Shown here one piece after another: positions 1-9,680 of a DNA stretch of 64,000 nucleotides. Position 1 is the first letter of the stretch; every line of letters starts with the position of its first letter. The notes beneath the pieces were generated by a model. That model did no database searches, had not been told where the DNA came from, and worked only from the letters and a program-made list of their open reading frames with translations. The DNA comes from Methylophaga sp. UBA3192 (GTDB lineage Bacteria > Pseudomonadota > Gammaproteobacteria > Nitrosococcales > Methylophagaceae): positions 147,511-211,510 of the forward strand of contig DEXE01000003.1 of NCBI GenBank assembly GCA_002363955.1, written 5' to 3'. A program made the translations under genes and the position numbers.

Positions 1-819
1 AGTCATTTGGTGACCGGTAAGGATGCATTGATTTTGCCGTGCCTGGGGCGAACAGAAATTGATTATCAAAAAAGTGGCAAACAAGGCATTACCGTCGAAG
101 ATACCTTCAGTATGGTGCATATTTCCTACGGACAGCTCAAACCATTCTCACCGTTAATGAAATCGGAAGCCGCCATTATTGCCGGTATCGCCGAGGCCAC
201 CCTGGGTAAACAGCCGGTCGACTGGAACTGGTTGATTGAAGACTATGATCGTATTCGCGATCTTATCTCCGAGGTGATTCCGGGCTTTGAAAACTTTAAC
301 GAACGAATTGCTAAACCGGGTGGTTTTTATCTGGGAAATCCAGCAGCCGAACGTAAGTGGCAAACCAGCACTAACAAGGCACGTTTTATGGCTAATCAAT
401 TGCCAGAAACCCTGTTGCATTCGCAGATAACCGACAGTGGAGAACAAGCCGATTTAATTCTGCAGACCATGCGTTCACATGATCAATACAACACCACCAT
501 TTACAGCCTCAACGATCGGTATCGGGGCGTGTATGGCATGCGGGATGTGATCTTTGCCAATGAAGCGGATATTCAGCGTATGGGGCTGGAACACGGCCAG
601 AAAGTGGATATTTATTCGTTATGGAATGATGGAAAAGAACGCCGTGTCAGTAATTTTACCATTCTCAGTTATGACATCCCGGCCGGACAGGCGGCAGCAT
701 ATTATCCTGAAACCAATCCGTTGGTGCCGTTGGATAGTTATGGGGATAAAACGTTTACTCCGACGTCCAAGTTTGTGGCGATTAAGATTGTGCCGAGTAA
801 GGCGTTGAATGCGGCTTAA
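1..819 (+). CDS. FdhF/YdeP-family molybdopterin oxidoreductase, C-terminal part
   Basis: The reading frame is open from base 1, so this is the last 272 residues of a longer protein whose start lies outside the window. The segment resembles the C-terminal half of the FdhF/YdeP branch of the DMSO-reductase superfamily: it opens with a GKDALILPCLGRTE-like stretch and ends with the dinucleotide-binding (molydop_binding) beta-barrel, with RGVYGMRDVIFANEADI and a terminal AIKIVPSKA strand. Such proteins bind a bis-MGD cofactor in the cytoplasm; the substrate of YdeP-type members is mostly unknown. Its position beside the formate dehydrogenase and moa genes fits a molybdenum theme. The cofactor-ligand and Fe-S regions lie upstream and cannot be inspected. 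Confidence 0.8.
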   Translation, partial: SHLVTGKDALILPCLGRTEIDYQKSGKQGITVEDTFSMVHISYGQLKPFSPLMKSEAAIIAGIAEATLGKQPVDWNWLIEDYDRIRDLISEVIPGFENFNERIAKPGGFYLGNPAAERKWQTSTNKARFMANQLPETLLHSQITDSGEQADLILQTMRSHDQYNTTIYSLNDRYRGVYGMRDVIFANEADIQRMGLEHGQKVDIYSLWNDGKERRVSNFTILSYDIPAGQAAAYYPETNPLVPLDSYGDKTFTPTSKFVAIKIVPSKALNAA

Positions 820-946
820 GGCTTGAATTGATTGATGAACTGGGTGGAAGTTGGCTTATATCCAGGGCAGGTTGGGTAGAGCTTGCGAAACCCAACAATT
901 CCAAATCCTAAATTAAGCACTCAATTTTTGAGATGAGCACCAATAT

Positions 947-1112
947 CCCCTTTTGTGTTGACGAGTAGCGGCTTTTTGTCAGGATTAGAGACTTACCTGT
1001 TTGAGCGCAGCGAGTTTGGTGAGTCTCCCTGACAAAAAACGCAACGCAGTGGAGCCGCAGGCCAACACAAGGGGTGCCCTGGGGTTGTTAGGGGAATGGG
1101 CACTCATTCCCC
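947..1112. repeat. Large imperfect inverted repeat (cruciform), possibly a dispersed REP/MITE-like element
   Basis: The gap 820-1294 has no gene but holds a nested dyad. The outer arms CCCCTTTTGTGTTG (947-960) and CAACACAAGGGG (1063-1074) pair. Inside them GCGGC (968-972) pairs with GCCGC (1054-1058), TTTTTGTCAGG (973-983) with CCTGACAAAAA (1028-1038), and GAGACTTACC (988-997) with GGTGAGTCTC (1018-1027), leaving a 20-base loop that contains GCGCAGCG. A second hairpin, GGGGAATG/CATTCCCC, sits at 1091-1112. The nesting of four arms makes chance unlikely. It could be a non-autonomous mobile repeat or a structured RNA; no coding capacity is visible. The rest of the gap shows nothing I can name. 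Confidence 0.6.
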
Positions 1113-1294
1113 TGACTCGACATTAAGTCGAAACAAATGGTTTTATAACAAAAGCTGATTGTTGGGGTTTAGAGGGGCAACACCGACCAACCTAAATTTT
1201 ATGATCGATTTTAAAGCTGAGAGATAGTCATAACTTCATCGTTTTTTGAAGCTGAAAATCTGCATGGCCCCCAGGGAAAGCAGATACTCAAACT

Positions 1295-1819
1295 CTATAC
1301 GTTCTGGTACACAACACAGAGGCTGATAAATTTAGAAATAATCAAACACAATAACCCCAAAAGTAAAAATATATTTCGAGTTATAAAAAGCCTCTCACTC
1401 TTTTTTCCGACCTTATTGAGCCCTTTTCCAGCTTTTGAAATAAATTCTTGAAGAATATTTTGTCTTTCTTTGGCTTCGGTTAAAGAAATTTCCATCCCAG
1501 TGTCTAGATCTATGCTTCTAGAGGGGAAATTCAATATTTTATTAACCACATCTAGCTGTTCTTGTGCTTCTACTTTCCTTAAATTTGTTGATTGAACTGA
1601 AAGATCACTTTCAAGTTTTAATATTCCAGTAACAACTGATGCCAAGAGAAACGTGAGAGATATTAGCTCAAAAGTATTTTGCGAGAACGCGAAGGGCTCT
1701 GGAGAAAAACTTCCTCCGAGATATGCAAGAAGTGCTGTGGTTAAACCGACAATAAAATAATCATACTTTTGTTGTGCTTGTTTCCAAATCTTCCATGCTT
1801 CTAAACTATCTTTAGCCAT
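1295..1819 (-). CDS. Hypothetical membrane protein
   Basis: This 174-residue protein is not recognised. I chose the ATG at 1819 because a GGAG ribosome site lies five bases before it; the frame extends to a TTG at 1840. It has a short basic/charged N-terminus, a hydrophobic stretch near residues 22-37 (YDYFIVGLTTALLAYLGG), a second near 50-65 and a strong C-terminal membrane segment (IFLLLGLLCLIISKFISLC). Between them is a charged, probably helical region rich in Glu, Lys and Gln. It is AT-rich compared with ubiD downstream and lies next to the cruciform repeat, so it may be accessory DNA. No function is proposed. Confidence 0.55.
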   Translation of the reverse strand: MAKDSLEAWKIWKQAQQKYDYFIVGLTTALLAYLGGSFSPEPFAFSQNTFELISLTFLLASVVTGILKLESDLSVQSTNLRKVEAQEQLDVVNKILNFPSRSIDLDTGMEISLTEAKERQNILQEFISKAGKGLNKVGKKSERLFITRNIFLLLGLLCLIISKFISLCVVYQNV

Positions 1820-1984
1820 AATGCTCCAATCCTTTTTCAATTTATTTGGGGATGTCTAGCTTAGTTTAGTTAAGATATCCTCGAATTATCCTAGTACTTC
1901 AATTGATTCTTGATTGTTTATCACTTAAATCAAACAAGGTCGAAGCTGCTAAGCTAACCCAACCCATAAATTAAAACCAACGAT

Positions 1985-3469
1985 ATGAAATACACCGACC
2001 TAAGAGACTTCATCACCAACCTGGAAAAACAGGGCGAGCTAAAACGAATCACCACCGAAATTGATCCCCATCTGGAAATGACGGAGATTTGTGATCGGGT
2101 GTTGCGTGCTGGTGGGCCGGCGATTCTGTTTGAGAACCCGAAGGGCAGCAAAATTCCGGTATTGGCGAATTTGTTTGGTACGCCAAAACGCGTTGCCCTG
2201 GGTATGGGGGAGGATTCGGTTGAGGCGTTACGCGAAGTCGGCAAGTTACTGGCATTTTTGAAAGAGCCGGAACCGCCTAAGGGTATGAAAGATGCCTGGG
2301 ATAAGCTGCCGATCTTTCGTCAGGTGTTGAATATGGGCCCGAAGGTGGTGAAAAAAGCACCGTGTCAGGAGCAGGTGATTGAGGGCGATGACATTGATCT
2401 GGGTGACTATCCGATTCAACTCTGCTGGCCAGAAGATGCTGCACCGCTAATTACCTGGGGTTTGGTAGTGACCAAAGGGCCGCACAAAACTCGGCAGAAT
2501 CTAGGGATTTATCGCCAACAGGTGATTGGTAAAAACCGGGTGATTATGCGTTGGTTATCGCATCGGGGTGGGGCACTGGATTTTAAGGAATGGCAGCAAA
2601 CGCATCCTGGAGAGCCATTTCCTATTGCTGTTGTGTTGGGCTGTGATCCAGCCACTATTTTAGGTGCTGTAACGCCTGTTCCCGATACACTTTCTGAATA
2701 TGCGTTTGCTGGATTGCTGCGAGGTAGTAAAACCGAGTTGGTGAAATGTATTGGCAGTGATCTGCAGGTGCCCGCCCATGCCGAGATTGTGCTGGAAGGC
2801 TTTATTTACCCCGATGATATGGCACCGGAAGGGCCGTATGGCGATCACACTGGTTATTACAATGAAGTCGACAGCTTTCCGGTGTTTACCATTGAGCGAA
2901 TTACTCAGCGTAAAAATCCGATTTATCACAGCACTTATACTGGTCGTCCACCTGATGAACCGGCGATTTTGGGTGTGGCATTAAACGAAGTATTTGTGCC
3001 GATTCTGCAGAAGCAGTTTCCGGAAATTGTCGATTTTTATCTGCCACCTGAAGGTTGTTCATATCGTATGGCAGTGGTCAGCATGAAAAAACAATATGCC
3101 GGTCATGCCAAGCGGGTGATGATGGGGGTCTGGTCATTTTTACGACAGTTTATGTATACAAAATTCGTGATCGTCGTTGATGATGATGTGAATGTGCGTG
3201 ATTGGCAGGATGTAATTTGGGCGATTACCACGCGTATGGATCCGGCGCGCGATACGGTTTTAATTGAAAACACACCGATTGATTATCTGGATTTTGCTTC
3301 ACCGGTATCGGGTCTTGGCTCAAAAATGGGGATGGATGCCACCAATAAACTGCCCGGTGAAACCAACCGTGAGTGGGGCAGACCGATTGAGAAAGATCCG
3401 GCAGTTGTCGCTCGGGTCGATGCGATTTGGTCCGAGTTGGGATTTGATGAAGACGACTCAGCCCGATAA
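1985..3469 (+). CDS. ubiD: UbiD family decarboxylase (3-octaprenyl-4-hydroxybenzoate carboxy-lyase)
   Basis: A 494-residue protein of the usual UbiD length. UbiD removes the carboxyl group from polyprenyl-4-hydroxybenzoate in ubiquinone synthesis, using prenylated FMN supplied by UbiX. The N-terminus MKYTDLRDFI, the GGPAILFEN segment, the central TWGLVVTKGPHKTRQNLGIYR cofactor region and the GPYGDHTGYY and HSTYTGRPPDEPAILG stretches are typical of UbiD. The C-terminal LGSKMGMDATNKLPGE carries the usual end of the fold. No ubiX is in view. The 3' end overlaps the convergent MAPEG gene by 12 bases, so the two transcripts meet tail to tail. Confidence 0.95.
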   Translation: MKYTDLRDFITNLEKQGELKRITTEIDPHLEMTEICDRVLRAGGPAILFENPKGSKIPVLANLFGTPKRVALGMGEDSVEALREVGKLLAFLKEPEPPKGMKDAWDKLPIFRQVLNMGPKVVKKAPCQEQVIEGDDIDLGDYPIQLCWPEDAAPLITWGLVVTKGPHKTRQNLGIYRQQVIGKNRVIMRWLSHRGGALDFKEWQQTHPGEPFPIAVVLGCDPATILGAVTPVPDTLSEYAFAGLLRGSKTELVKCIGSDLQVPAHAEIVLEGFIYPDDMAPEGPYGDHTGYYNEVDSFPVFTIERITQRKNPIYHSTYTGRPPDEPAILGVALNEVFVPILQKQFPEIVDFYLPPEGCSYRMAVVSMKKQYAGHAKRVMMGVWSFLRQFMYTKFVIVVDDDVNVRDWQDVIWAITTRMDPARDTVLIENTPIDYLDFASPVSGLGSKMGMDATNKLPGETNREWGRPIEKDPAVVARVDAIWSELGFDEDDSAR

Positions 3470-3847
3470 TTGAATACCGACAAACGCTAATAGATTCAAT
3501 ACCGCCATTATGATCAGCAGCCAAATGGTCAATTGCATACCAATAATTCGTCGGGGAATGATGGCTTTACTAACACCGTTGGCGTGGATCACTCGACCGA
3601 TAATAAACAAGCTGCCCAGTACATGGATTAACCAGATTGGGCCTTGGTTAAGTTCAAAAACAATTAACAACAGCAAACCAATTGGCAGATATTCAACGGC
3701 ATTAGCATGGGCTCGAATGGCGGCCAGCAAATCCTGATTTCCGCCATCGCCCAACGCCACTTTATGTAGACGTCGCAGCGCAATAACGTTGCGCGCTAAA
3801 GCGACGATGAGAAATGCTGCAAGTGCGATATAAATGGTGGCGTGCAT
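3458..3847 (-). CDS. MAPEG family membrane protein
   Basis: A 129-residue integral membrane protein with about four hydrophobic segments. The pattern IRAHANAVEYLPIGLLLL followed by IGRVIHANGV and RIIGMQLT is the signature of bacterial MAPEG proteins, relatives of eukaryotic microsomal glutathione transferase and of E. coli YecN. Bacterial members sit in the inner membrane; their substrates are mostly undefined. It is convergent with ubiD and stands alone, with 41 bases between it and the end of the transporter upstream. Confidence 0.85.
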   Translation of the reverse strand: MHATIYIALAAFLIVALARNVIALRRLHKVALGDGGNQDLLAAIRAHANAVEYLPIGLLLLIVFELNQGPIWLIHVLGSLFIIGRVIHANGVSKAIIPRRIIGMQLTIWLLIIMAVLNLLAFVGIQLSG

Positions 3848-3888
3848 AAACCCTAATCCCAGGCATTTAGTGAGAGTCTAAGGGTGCC

Positions 3889-5637
3889 TTATTCAGCCGT
3901 CGTTGATCCAGCTTTATTTTCTTTCTGATTTTGCCACCAATGCGAATGACTGTTTTGTACATGATGATTGGCATGTACCGGTCGCATCATGCGATTGCTG
4001 ATAAGTGCCACAATCAGCAATGACGCCATCACATACATGGTCGTGTTATAGAGGCTCGGTGTTGGATCCATGGTGCCAGCAGGCACAATTTCCATTAGCG
4101 AGGCAATCGAAACGGTGCTGGTTTGAATCAAAGTATCGAGCTCTGTAATAGGCGCACCAAAGCGGCTGAGAAATACATTCGGGTCGACGGTATTGGCCAG
4201 GTTGTGAATAGCCTTATAAATAGATTGTTCACGCAAATGGGTAAGTAATACCGGCCCCAGAATACCCGCGACGCTCCAGGCTGTTAACAGTCGTCCATGG
4301 ATACCACCAACATGCAACGTACCGAAGATATCGGCCAGATAGGCGGGAATAGTGGCAAAGCCACCGCCATACATGGTGAAAATCAGCATGGTGACAGCAT
4401 AAAACAGAATCAACCACATCACGGCTGGATTAATGCTGGCTTGCATTGCTATAAAAGGAATCGACAGATATAACAACGCACCGAGCATAAAGAAAATACT
4501 GTAGGTGGTTTGTCGGCCAATATAATCCGACATGGATGACCAGAAGAAGCGTCCTGCCATATTAAACACACTGATCATAAGCACATAGGTGGCGGCAAAT
4601 CCTGCATCCACTATTGACGGTAAACTCGGGCCAAAAATATCAGTGACCATGGTTTTGGCTACGCCAATCACGCCGATGCCAGCAGTAACGTTAAAGCACA
4701 ACATAATCCACAATTGGTAGAACTGTGGGGTTTTTAATGCCTGATCAATATGTACATGATTTTGGCTAATCAGTGATTTAGCCACTTTTTTGTTTGGATC
4801 TGGATTCCAACCAGCCGGTTTCCAGTCTGCTGGTGGCACCCGAAAACTAAATGCGGAAATCACCATCACCACAAAATAAAGAATTCCCAGCGTTAGAAAT
4901 ACTGAAGCCGCTCCGGTACTGCCTGAACCGACGACATAGACCCCTTCCGGACCGGGCAATGGCATAGTGGCCATATCTTTGGCTGTGGCGACCACCACTT
5001 CGACTTTATTTCCAGCCATTTCAACAAAACGCCGACCATTTTCGGTGATTAATGCCAAATCACTGGCTTTACCGAGATAGGTGGGAGCTTCATAGAACAA
5101 CGCTAGCAGATAGCCTTTTAACGGGGCACCGATGATTGCGCCACCACCAAAACCCATAATGGCAATTCCGGTGGCCATACCGCGTCGATCCGGAAACCAG
5201 CGGATTAAGGTACTGACCGGTGTCACATAGGCGAGACCCAGACCACAGCCACCGACAACGCCATAGCCCAGATAGATTAACCACAGTTCATGAAGATAGA
5301 GCCCCAGGCTGCTGATTAAAAAACCACCACCCCATAAACATGCAGCAAGAAATCCTGTGGCTCTTGGGCCCACTTGTTCAAGCCATTTACCGCCAATGGC
5401 GGCGGCCAGCCCAAGAAAAACAATGGCGGTTGAGAAGATCCAGACCACGGATGAAAAATGCCAGTCATCTGCTGCACTGGCCACCACACCGAGTTGCTTG
5501 ATCAGTGGCGGATTAAACATACTCCACGCATACACCGAACCGATGCAAAGATGAATAAATACGGATGCCGGGGCTATCCACCAACGATTAAATCCCGGTT
5601 TGGCAACGATATGGCGTTTATGAAGGTGGGCCAGCAT
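3889..5637 (-). CDS. OFA-type MFS transporter (oxalate/formate antiporter family)
   Basis: A 582-residue, 12-segment major facilitator. The N-terminus contains GSVYAWSMFNPPL and the Rossmann-like MFS loop PDRRGMATGIAIMGFGGGA, both characteristic of the oxalate-formate antiporter (OFA) subfamily. It is longer than the usual 420-450 residues because of a soluble insertion after the sixth segment (about residues 185-240) and a long hydrophilic loop before the second half. It lies downstream of fdsD on the same strand, 76 bases away, so it may carry formate or another small monocarboxylate for the formate dehydrogenase. The ATG at 5637 has an AAGGA ribosome site. The exact substrate is not shown by the sequence. 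Confidence 0.85.
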   Translation of the reverse strand: MLAHLHKRHIVAKPGFNRWWIAPASVFIHLCIGSVYAWSMFNPPLIKQLGVVASAADDWHFSSVVWIFSTAIVFLGLAAAIGGKWLEQVGPRATGFLAACLWGGGFLISSLGLYLHELWLIYLGYGVVGGCGLGLAYVTPVSTLIRWFPDRRGMATGIAIMGFGGGAIIGAPLKGYLLALFYEAPTYLGKASDLALITENGRRFVEMAGNKVEVVVATAKDMATMPLPGPEGVYVVGSGSTGAASVFLTLGILYFVVMVISAFSFRVPPADWKPAGWNPDPNKKVAKSLISQNHVHIDQALKTPQFYQLWIMLCFNVTAGIGVIGVAKTMVTDIFGPSLPSIVDAGFAATYVLMISVFNMAGRFFWSSMSDYIGRQTTYSIFFMLGALLYLSIPFIAMQASINPAVMWLILFYAVTMLIFTMYGGGFATIPAYLADIFGTLHVGGIHGRLLTAWSVAGILGPVLLTHLREQSIYKAIHNLANTVDPNVFLSRFGAPITELDTLIQTSTVSIASLMEIVPAGTMDPTPSLYNTTMYVMASLLIVALISNRMMRPVHANHHVQNSHSHWWQNQKENKAGSTTAE

Positions 5638-5713
5638 GTTTTTTTGTCCTTAAATACACATGAAGTTGCCGCCAGTGAGTGGAGACCGACTCATTGGCGA
5701 CTTTTCTGGGAGA

Positions 5714-5962
5714 CTAGGCGATTTGCTTTCTGCTTTGTTCAGTTTTCAGGATGGCTATTGCATCTCGCGCCAAAGGCGAAAGATCGGTTTCATCGATTGC
5801 TGCTGCAATAAGATCCTGACGCATTTTGGGTGCCCAGAAACGCACCAGATGTTGTTCAATTCGTTTAGCAGCTTCGGCAGGCTCATAAGCACTGAGATTG
5901 GCAGCAATCTGGTTAACCATCTTAATCAAAGTGGCGGTTTGCGAATGGCTATCGTGGCTCAT
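5714..5962 (-). CDS. fdsD: NAD-dependent formate dehydrogenase, delta subunit
   Basis: An 82-residue protein with the pattern LIKMVNQIAANLSAYEPAEA followed by HLVRFWAPKMRQDL, typical of FdsD. The family is found at the end of soluble molybdenum- or tungsten-dependent formate dehydrogenase operons; it is needed for mature enzyme in several species and may take part in cofactor insertion. It is the last gene of fdsG-fdsB-fdsA-fdhD-fdsD, 11 bases after fdhD. Confidence 0.9.
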   Translation of the reverse strand: MSHDSHSQTATLIKMVNQIAANLSAYEPAEAAKRIEQHLVRFWAPKMRQDLIAAAIDETDLSPLARDAIAILKTEQSRKQIA

Positions 5963-5973
5963 TGATTTGCTCT

Positions 5974-6798
5974 CTAGATAACGTGGCTTAATAGCTCAGG
6001 TTGATGGGGATCGTGATAAATAACCTGTTTGTTCGCTCTGGCAAATCCAACCAACAACAAACCGGCTTGACGTGCCTGATCGATAGCGAGACTGGTTGGT
6101 GCTGAAATGGCAACCAGACAGCCTACGTTAGCCATGCAGGTTTTTTGTACCATTTCATAACTGGCGCGGCTGGTGACCAGAATGAAACCTTGCTGGCGAT
6201 CTATGCTCATGCCCGACATCGCGCCAATCAATTTATCCAGCGCATTGTGGCGGCCGACATCTTCACGCACCAGCTCAATTTGTCCAGTTAATGAACACCA
6301 GGCCGCCGCATGAGTGGCACCAGTCATCGCGTTGATAGGTTGATTTGCTCGGATAGTTTCAAGGGCCTGAGCAATGACGTCCTGGCTTACCTGCGGAGCA
6401 TGCACAACAGGGATAGGCCTAATGGCTTGTTTAAGCGATTCAATTCCACATAAACCGCAACCCGTCCGACCCGTCATATTACGACGCATGGACTTAAGCT
6501 TTTCAAATGCCTCATCGGCGATTTGCAAACGGATAGTAATGCCAGCTTTGGCCTGAGTGATATGAACATGGTTAATCTGTTCACGGGATTCAACGATTTC
6601 TTCAGTCAAACTGAAACCAATAGCAAAGTCTTCCAGATTGACCGGCGAGGCCATCATCACCACATGCGAAATATAGTTATAAACCAGCGCAACAGGCACT
6701 TCTACAGCCACCTCATCAGAACCCCAATGCGCCTGTTTCAGGTTTGGCTGATAAATTGAAACAGGCGTGGCCAACGAGGTTTTATAGACAAAGCTCAT
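5974..6798 (-). CDS. fdhD: Formate dehydrogenase accessory sulfurtransferase FdhD (FdsC)
   Basis: A 274-residue FdhD-family protein. FdhD/FdsC binds the bis-MGD cofactor and passes sulfur from a cysteine desulfurase to it before the cofactor enters formate dehydrogenase. The conserved TGCGLCG motif provides the CxxC cysteines, and the later VGRHNALDKLIG and ILVTSRASYEMVQK stretches are family hallmarks. Its start overlaps the fdsA stop by four bases, showing translational coupling inside the fds operon. Confidence 0.95.
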   Translation of the reverse strand: MSFVYKTSLATPVSIYQPNLKQAHWGSDEVAVEVPVALVYNYISHVVMMASPVNLEDFAIGFSLTEEIVESREQINHVHITQAKAGITIRLQIADEAFEKLKSMRRNMTGRTGCGLCGIESLKQAIRPIPVVHAPQVSQDVIAQALETIRANQPINAMTGATHAAAWCSLTGQIELVREDVGRHNALDKLIGAMSGMSIDRQQGFILVTSRASYEMVQKTCMANVGCLVAISAPTSLAIDQARQAGLLLVGFARANKQVIYHDPHQPELLSHVI

Positions 6799-9677
6799 GA
6801 TGATGACGAACCTGTGGGCATCGATTGATCATGTTTTCGATTCTTCAATAGATTCAATTGCAGCGTTTCAAATGCCTCGAAGTTTTTCTGCCATTCTGAT
6901 GGCTGGCTGACCCGTTCGATTTGTACCGCGGTAACTTTGTATTCCGGACAATTTGTCGCCCAATCTGAATTATCCGTAGTGATAACGTTGGCACCGCTGC
7001 CGGGATGATGGAAGGTGGTATACACCACTCCAGGCAATACTTTTTCAGTCAGGCGGGCCCGTAACACGGTTTGTCCGGCCCGACTGGTAATACCTACCCA
7101 ATCGTCTTCCTTGATGCCTCTGACTTCTGCATCATGTGGATGAATATCCAGACGATCTTCATCATGCCAAAGCTGGTTTTGGGTACGACGGGTTTGTGCG
7201 CCCACATTGTATTGCGACAGAATCCGTCCGGTAGTGAGTAATAACGGAAAGCGGCTGTTGGTTCTTTCCTCGGTGGCAACGTATTCGGTGACACTGAAAC
7301 GGCCTTTGCCAATCGGGAAATCATCGACGTGCATGGTCGGTGTGCCGATTGGATGCGCGTCGTTGCATGGCCATTGAATACTGCCCAATTCATCAATGCG
7401 TTTGAAACTTACGCCTGTGAAGGTAGGTGCCAGCTGTGCAATTTCATCCATGATTTCCGATGGATGATTGTAATGCATCGGATAGCCAAGGGCATTGGCC
7501 AAATCCATCGTGACTTGCCAGTCTTCTTTACCTGCCAGTGGTGGCATGACTTTGCGAACACGATTAATTCGGCGTTCGGCGTTAGTGAAGGTACCGTCTT
7601 TTTCCAGGAAGGATGAACCTGGCAATAACACATGGGCGAATTTAGCCGTTTCGTTAAGAAACAGATCCTGCACAATCAGGCATTCCAGCGAACGTAAGGC
7701 ACTTTCAACGTGTTGCGTTCCGGGATCAGATTGGGCGATATCTTCACCCTGCACATAAAGTCCTTTAAATTCGCCAGCAATCGCCGCATCAAACATATTA
7801 GGAATACGCAGGCCTGGTTCATTATCCAGTTTGACACCCCAGACGGCTTCAAAATGTGCCCGTGATTCATCATTGGAAACATGCTGATAACCGGGTAGTT
7901 CATGTGGGAAGGATCCCATATCACATGAGCCCTGCACATTATTCTGTCCACGCAGTGGATTTACACCAACACCTTCACGACCCAGGTTTCCGGTCGCCAT
8001 AGCGAGGTTGGCAATCCCCATCACCATGGTTGACCCCTGACTGTGCTCGGTCACCCCAAGTCCGTAATAGATTGCACTGTTGTTGCCTTGGGCAAAGCTG
8101 CGAGCTGCCTCGCGTACTTTTTCTGCAGCAACACCGGTTATGGCCTCAACCGCTTCTGGAGAATGACGCTCATCACGAATAAATTCGCGCCATTTGCCGT
8201 AGGTTTCCATATCACAGCGCGACTCAATAAACTCGTGGTCTTCAAAACCTTCAGTCACAACAACATGTGCTAAGGAATTAATCAACGCAACATTGGAACC
8301 GGGTTTAAGCGGCAGATGCAAAGCTGATTTTAGATGAGGCGTTTTCAGTAAATCGATATGTCTTGGATCGGCCACAATCAACTGTGCACCTTCACGCAGT
8401 CGGCGACGCATCATTGAGCCAAATACCGGATGGGCATCGGTAGGATTGGCACCGATCACCAGAATCACATCCGATTTCATTACGGAGTCGAAATTCTGGG
8501 TACCAGCTGATTCGCCCAGTGTGACTTTCAGTCCATAACCGGTGGGGGAGTGGCAAACTCGGGCACAGGTATCAGTATTGTTATTGCCAAACGCGGCACG
8601 GATCAGTTTTTGAACCAGATAGGTTTCTTCATTGGTACAACGTGATGACGTAATGCCGCCAATACTGTTGCGGCCGTATTTTTGCTGAATACCTTTGAGT
8701 TTGTCTGCCGCAAACTGAATGGCTTCTTCCCAACTTGCTTCCTGCCAGGGTTCATTGATGTTATTACGGATCATTGGCGTGGTTAGGCGATCTTTGTGTG
8801 TGGCATAACCAAAGGCAAAACGGCCTTTAACACAGGAATGGCCATGATTGGCATCGCCACCTTTGTAAGGCACCATGCGCACCACTTGATCGCCTTTCAT
8901 TTCAGCTTTAAACGAACAACCGACACCACAATATGCACAGGTAGTGACCACGCTATGTTCCGGTTGGCCCATTTCCACAATACTTTTTTCCATCAGGGTG
9001 GAGGTTGGGCAGGCTTGTACACAGGCACCGCAGGATACGCATTCAGAATCCATAAAATCTTCATGCTGACTGGGCGATACCACCGAGGCAAAACCCCGAC
9101 CGTCAATGGTTAAAGCAAAGGTGCCTTGTACTTCTTCACAGGCTCTTACACATCGTGAGCAGACAATACATTTGCTGGGATCAAAATCGAAATAGGGATT
9201 GCTATGATCTTTTTCACTCTCCAGGTGATTCTCACCAGCATAACCATAACGAACTTCACGCAGACCCACTGCGCCGGCCATATCCTGTAGTTCACAGTTT
9301 CCGTTTGCCGGACAGGTCAGGCAGTCCAGTGGATGATCGGAAATATACAATTCCATGATATTGCGGCGTAAGTCGGCCAGTTTTTTATTCTGGGTCGTCA
9401 CTTTCATGCCTGCATCCACTGTGGTGGTGCAGGAAGCGGGATAACCACGTCGGCCTTCAATTTGCACGGCACATAAACGGCAGGAACCGAACGATTCCAG
9501 ATTATCGGTGGCACAGAGTTTGGGAATATTGATATCGACCAGTGCTGCAGCCCGCATAACGGAAGTGCCTTCGGGCACCGAGATTTCAATGCCGTCAATT
9601 TCCAGCGTCACCAGCTTTTCTGATAGACGTGCTGGGGTTCCATAATCTTTGTTGGGGTTAAATCTTTCTACTTTCAT
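6795..9677 (-). CDS. fdsA: NAD-dependent formate dehydrogenase, alpha (catalytic) subunit
   Basis: A 960-residue catalytic subunit that oxidises formate to CO2 on a bis-MGD molybdenum or tungsten centre in the cytoplasm. In order: an N-terminal [2Fe-2S] domain (Cys55, 66, 69, 83), the complex-I-like His-Cys3 cluster (His115, Cys119, 122, 128), two ferredoxin [4Fe-4S] motifs (CIVCSRCVRAC near 170 and CVSCGACVQACP near 213), and the CAYCGVGC motif (247-254) that opens the molybdopterin domain. Cys375 in CARVCHSPTG is the expected metal ligand (a Cys, not a selenocysteine), followed by the usual His. The gene lies 3 bases after fdsB. Length and cofactor set match the Rhodobacter/Cupriavidus FdsA class. 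Confidence 0.97.
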   Translation of the reverse strand: MKVERFNPNKDYGTPARLSEKLVTLEIDGIEISVPEGTSVMRAAALVDINIPKLCATDNLESFGSCRLCAVQIEGRRGYPASCTTTVDAGMKVTTQNKKLADLRRNIMELYISDHPLDCLTCPANGNCELQDMAGAVGLREVRYGYAGENHLESEKDHSNPYFDFDPSKCIVCSRCVRACEEVQGTFALTIDGRGFASVVSPSQHEDFMDSECVSCGACVQACPTSTLMEKSIVEMGQPEHSVVTTCAYCGVGCSFKAEMKGDQVVRMVPYKGGDANHGHSCVKGRFAFGYATHKDRLTTPMIRNNINEPWQEASWEEAIQFAADKLKGIQQKYGRNSIGGITSSRCTNEETYLVQKLIRAAFGNNNTDTCARVCHSPTGYGLKVTLGESAGTQNFDSVMKSDVILVIGANPTDAHPVFGSMMRRRLREGAQLIVADPRHIDLLKTPHLKSALHLPLKPGSNVALINSLAHVVVTEGFEDHEFIESRCDMETYGKWREFIRDERHSPEAVEAITGVAAEKVREAARSFAQGNNSAIYYGLGVTEHSQGSTMVMGIANLAMATGNLGREGVGVNPLRGQNNVQGSCDMGSFPHELPGYQHVSNDESRAHFEAVWGVKLDNEPGLRIPNMFDAAIAGEFKGLYVQGEDIAQSDPGTQHVESALRSLECLIVQDLFLNETAKFAHVLLPGSSFLEKDGTFTNAERRINRVRKVMPPLAGKEDWQVTMDLANALGYPMHYNHPSEIMDEIAQLAPTFTGVSFKRIDELGSIQWPCNDAHPIGTPTMHVDDFPIGKGRFSVTEYVATEERTNSRFPLLLTTGRILSQYNVGAQTRRTQNQLWHDEDRLDIHPHDAEVRGIKEDDWVGITSRAGQTVLRARLTEKVLPGVVYTTFHHPGSGANVITTDNSDWATNCPEYKVTAVQIERVSQPSEWQKNFEAFETLQLNLLKNRKHDQSMPTGSSSS

Positions 9678-9680
9678 GAC

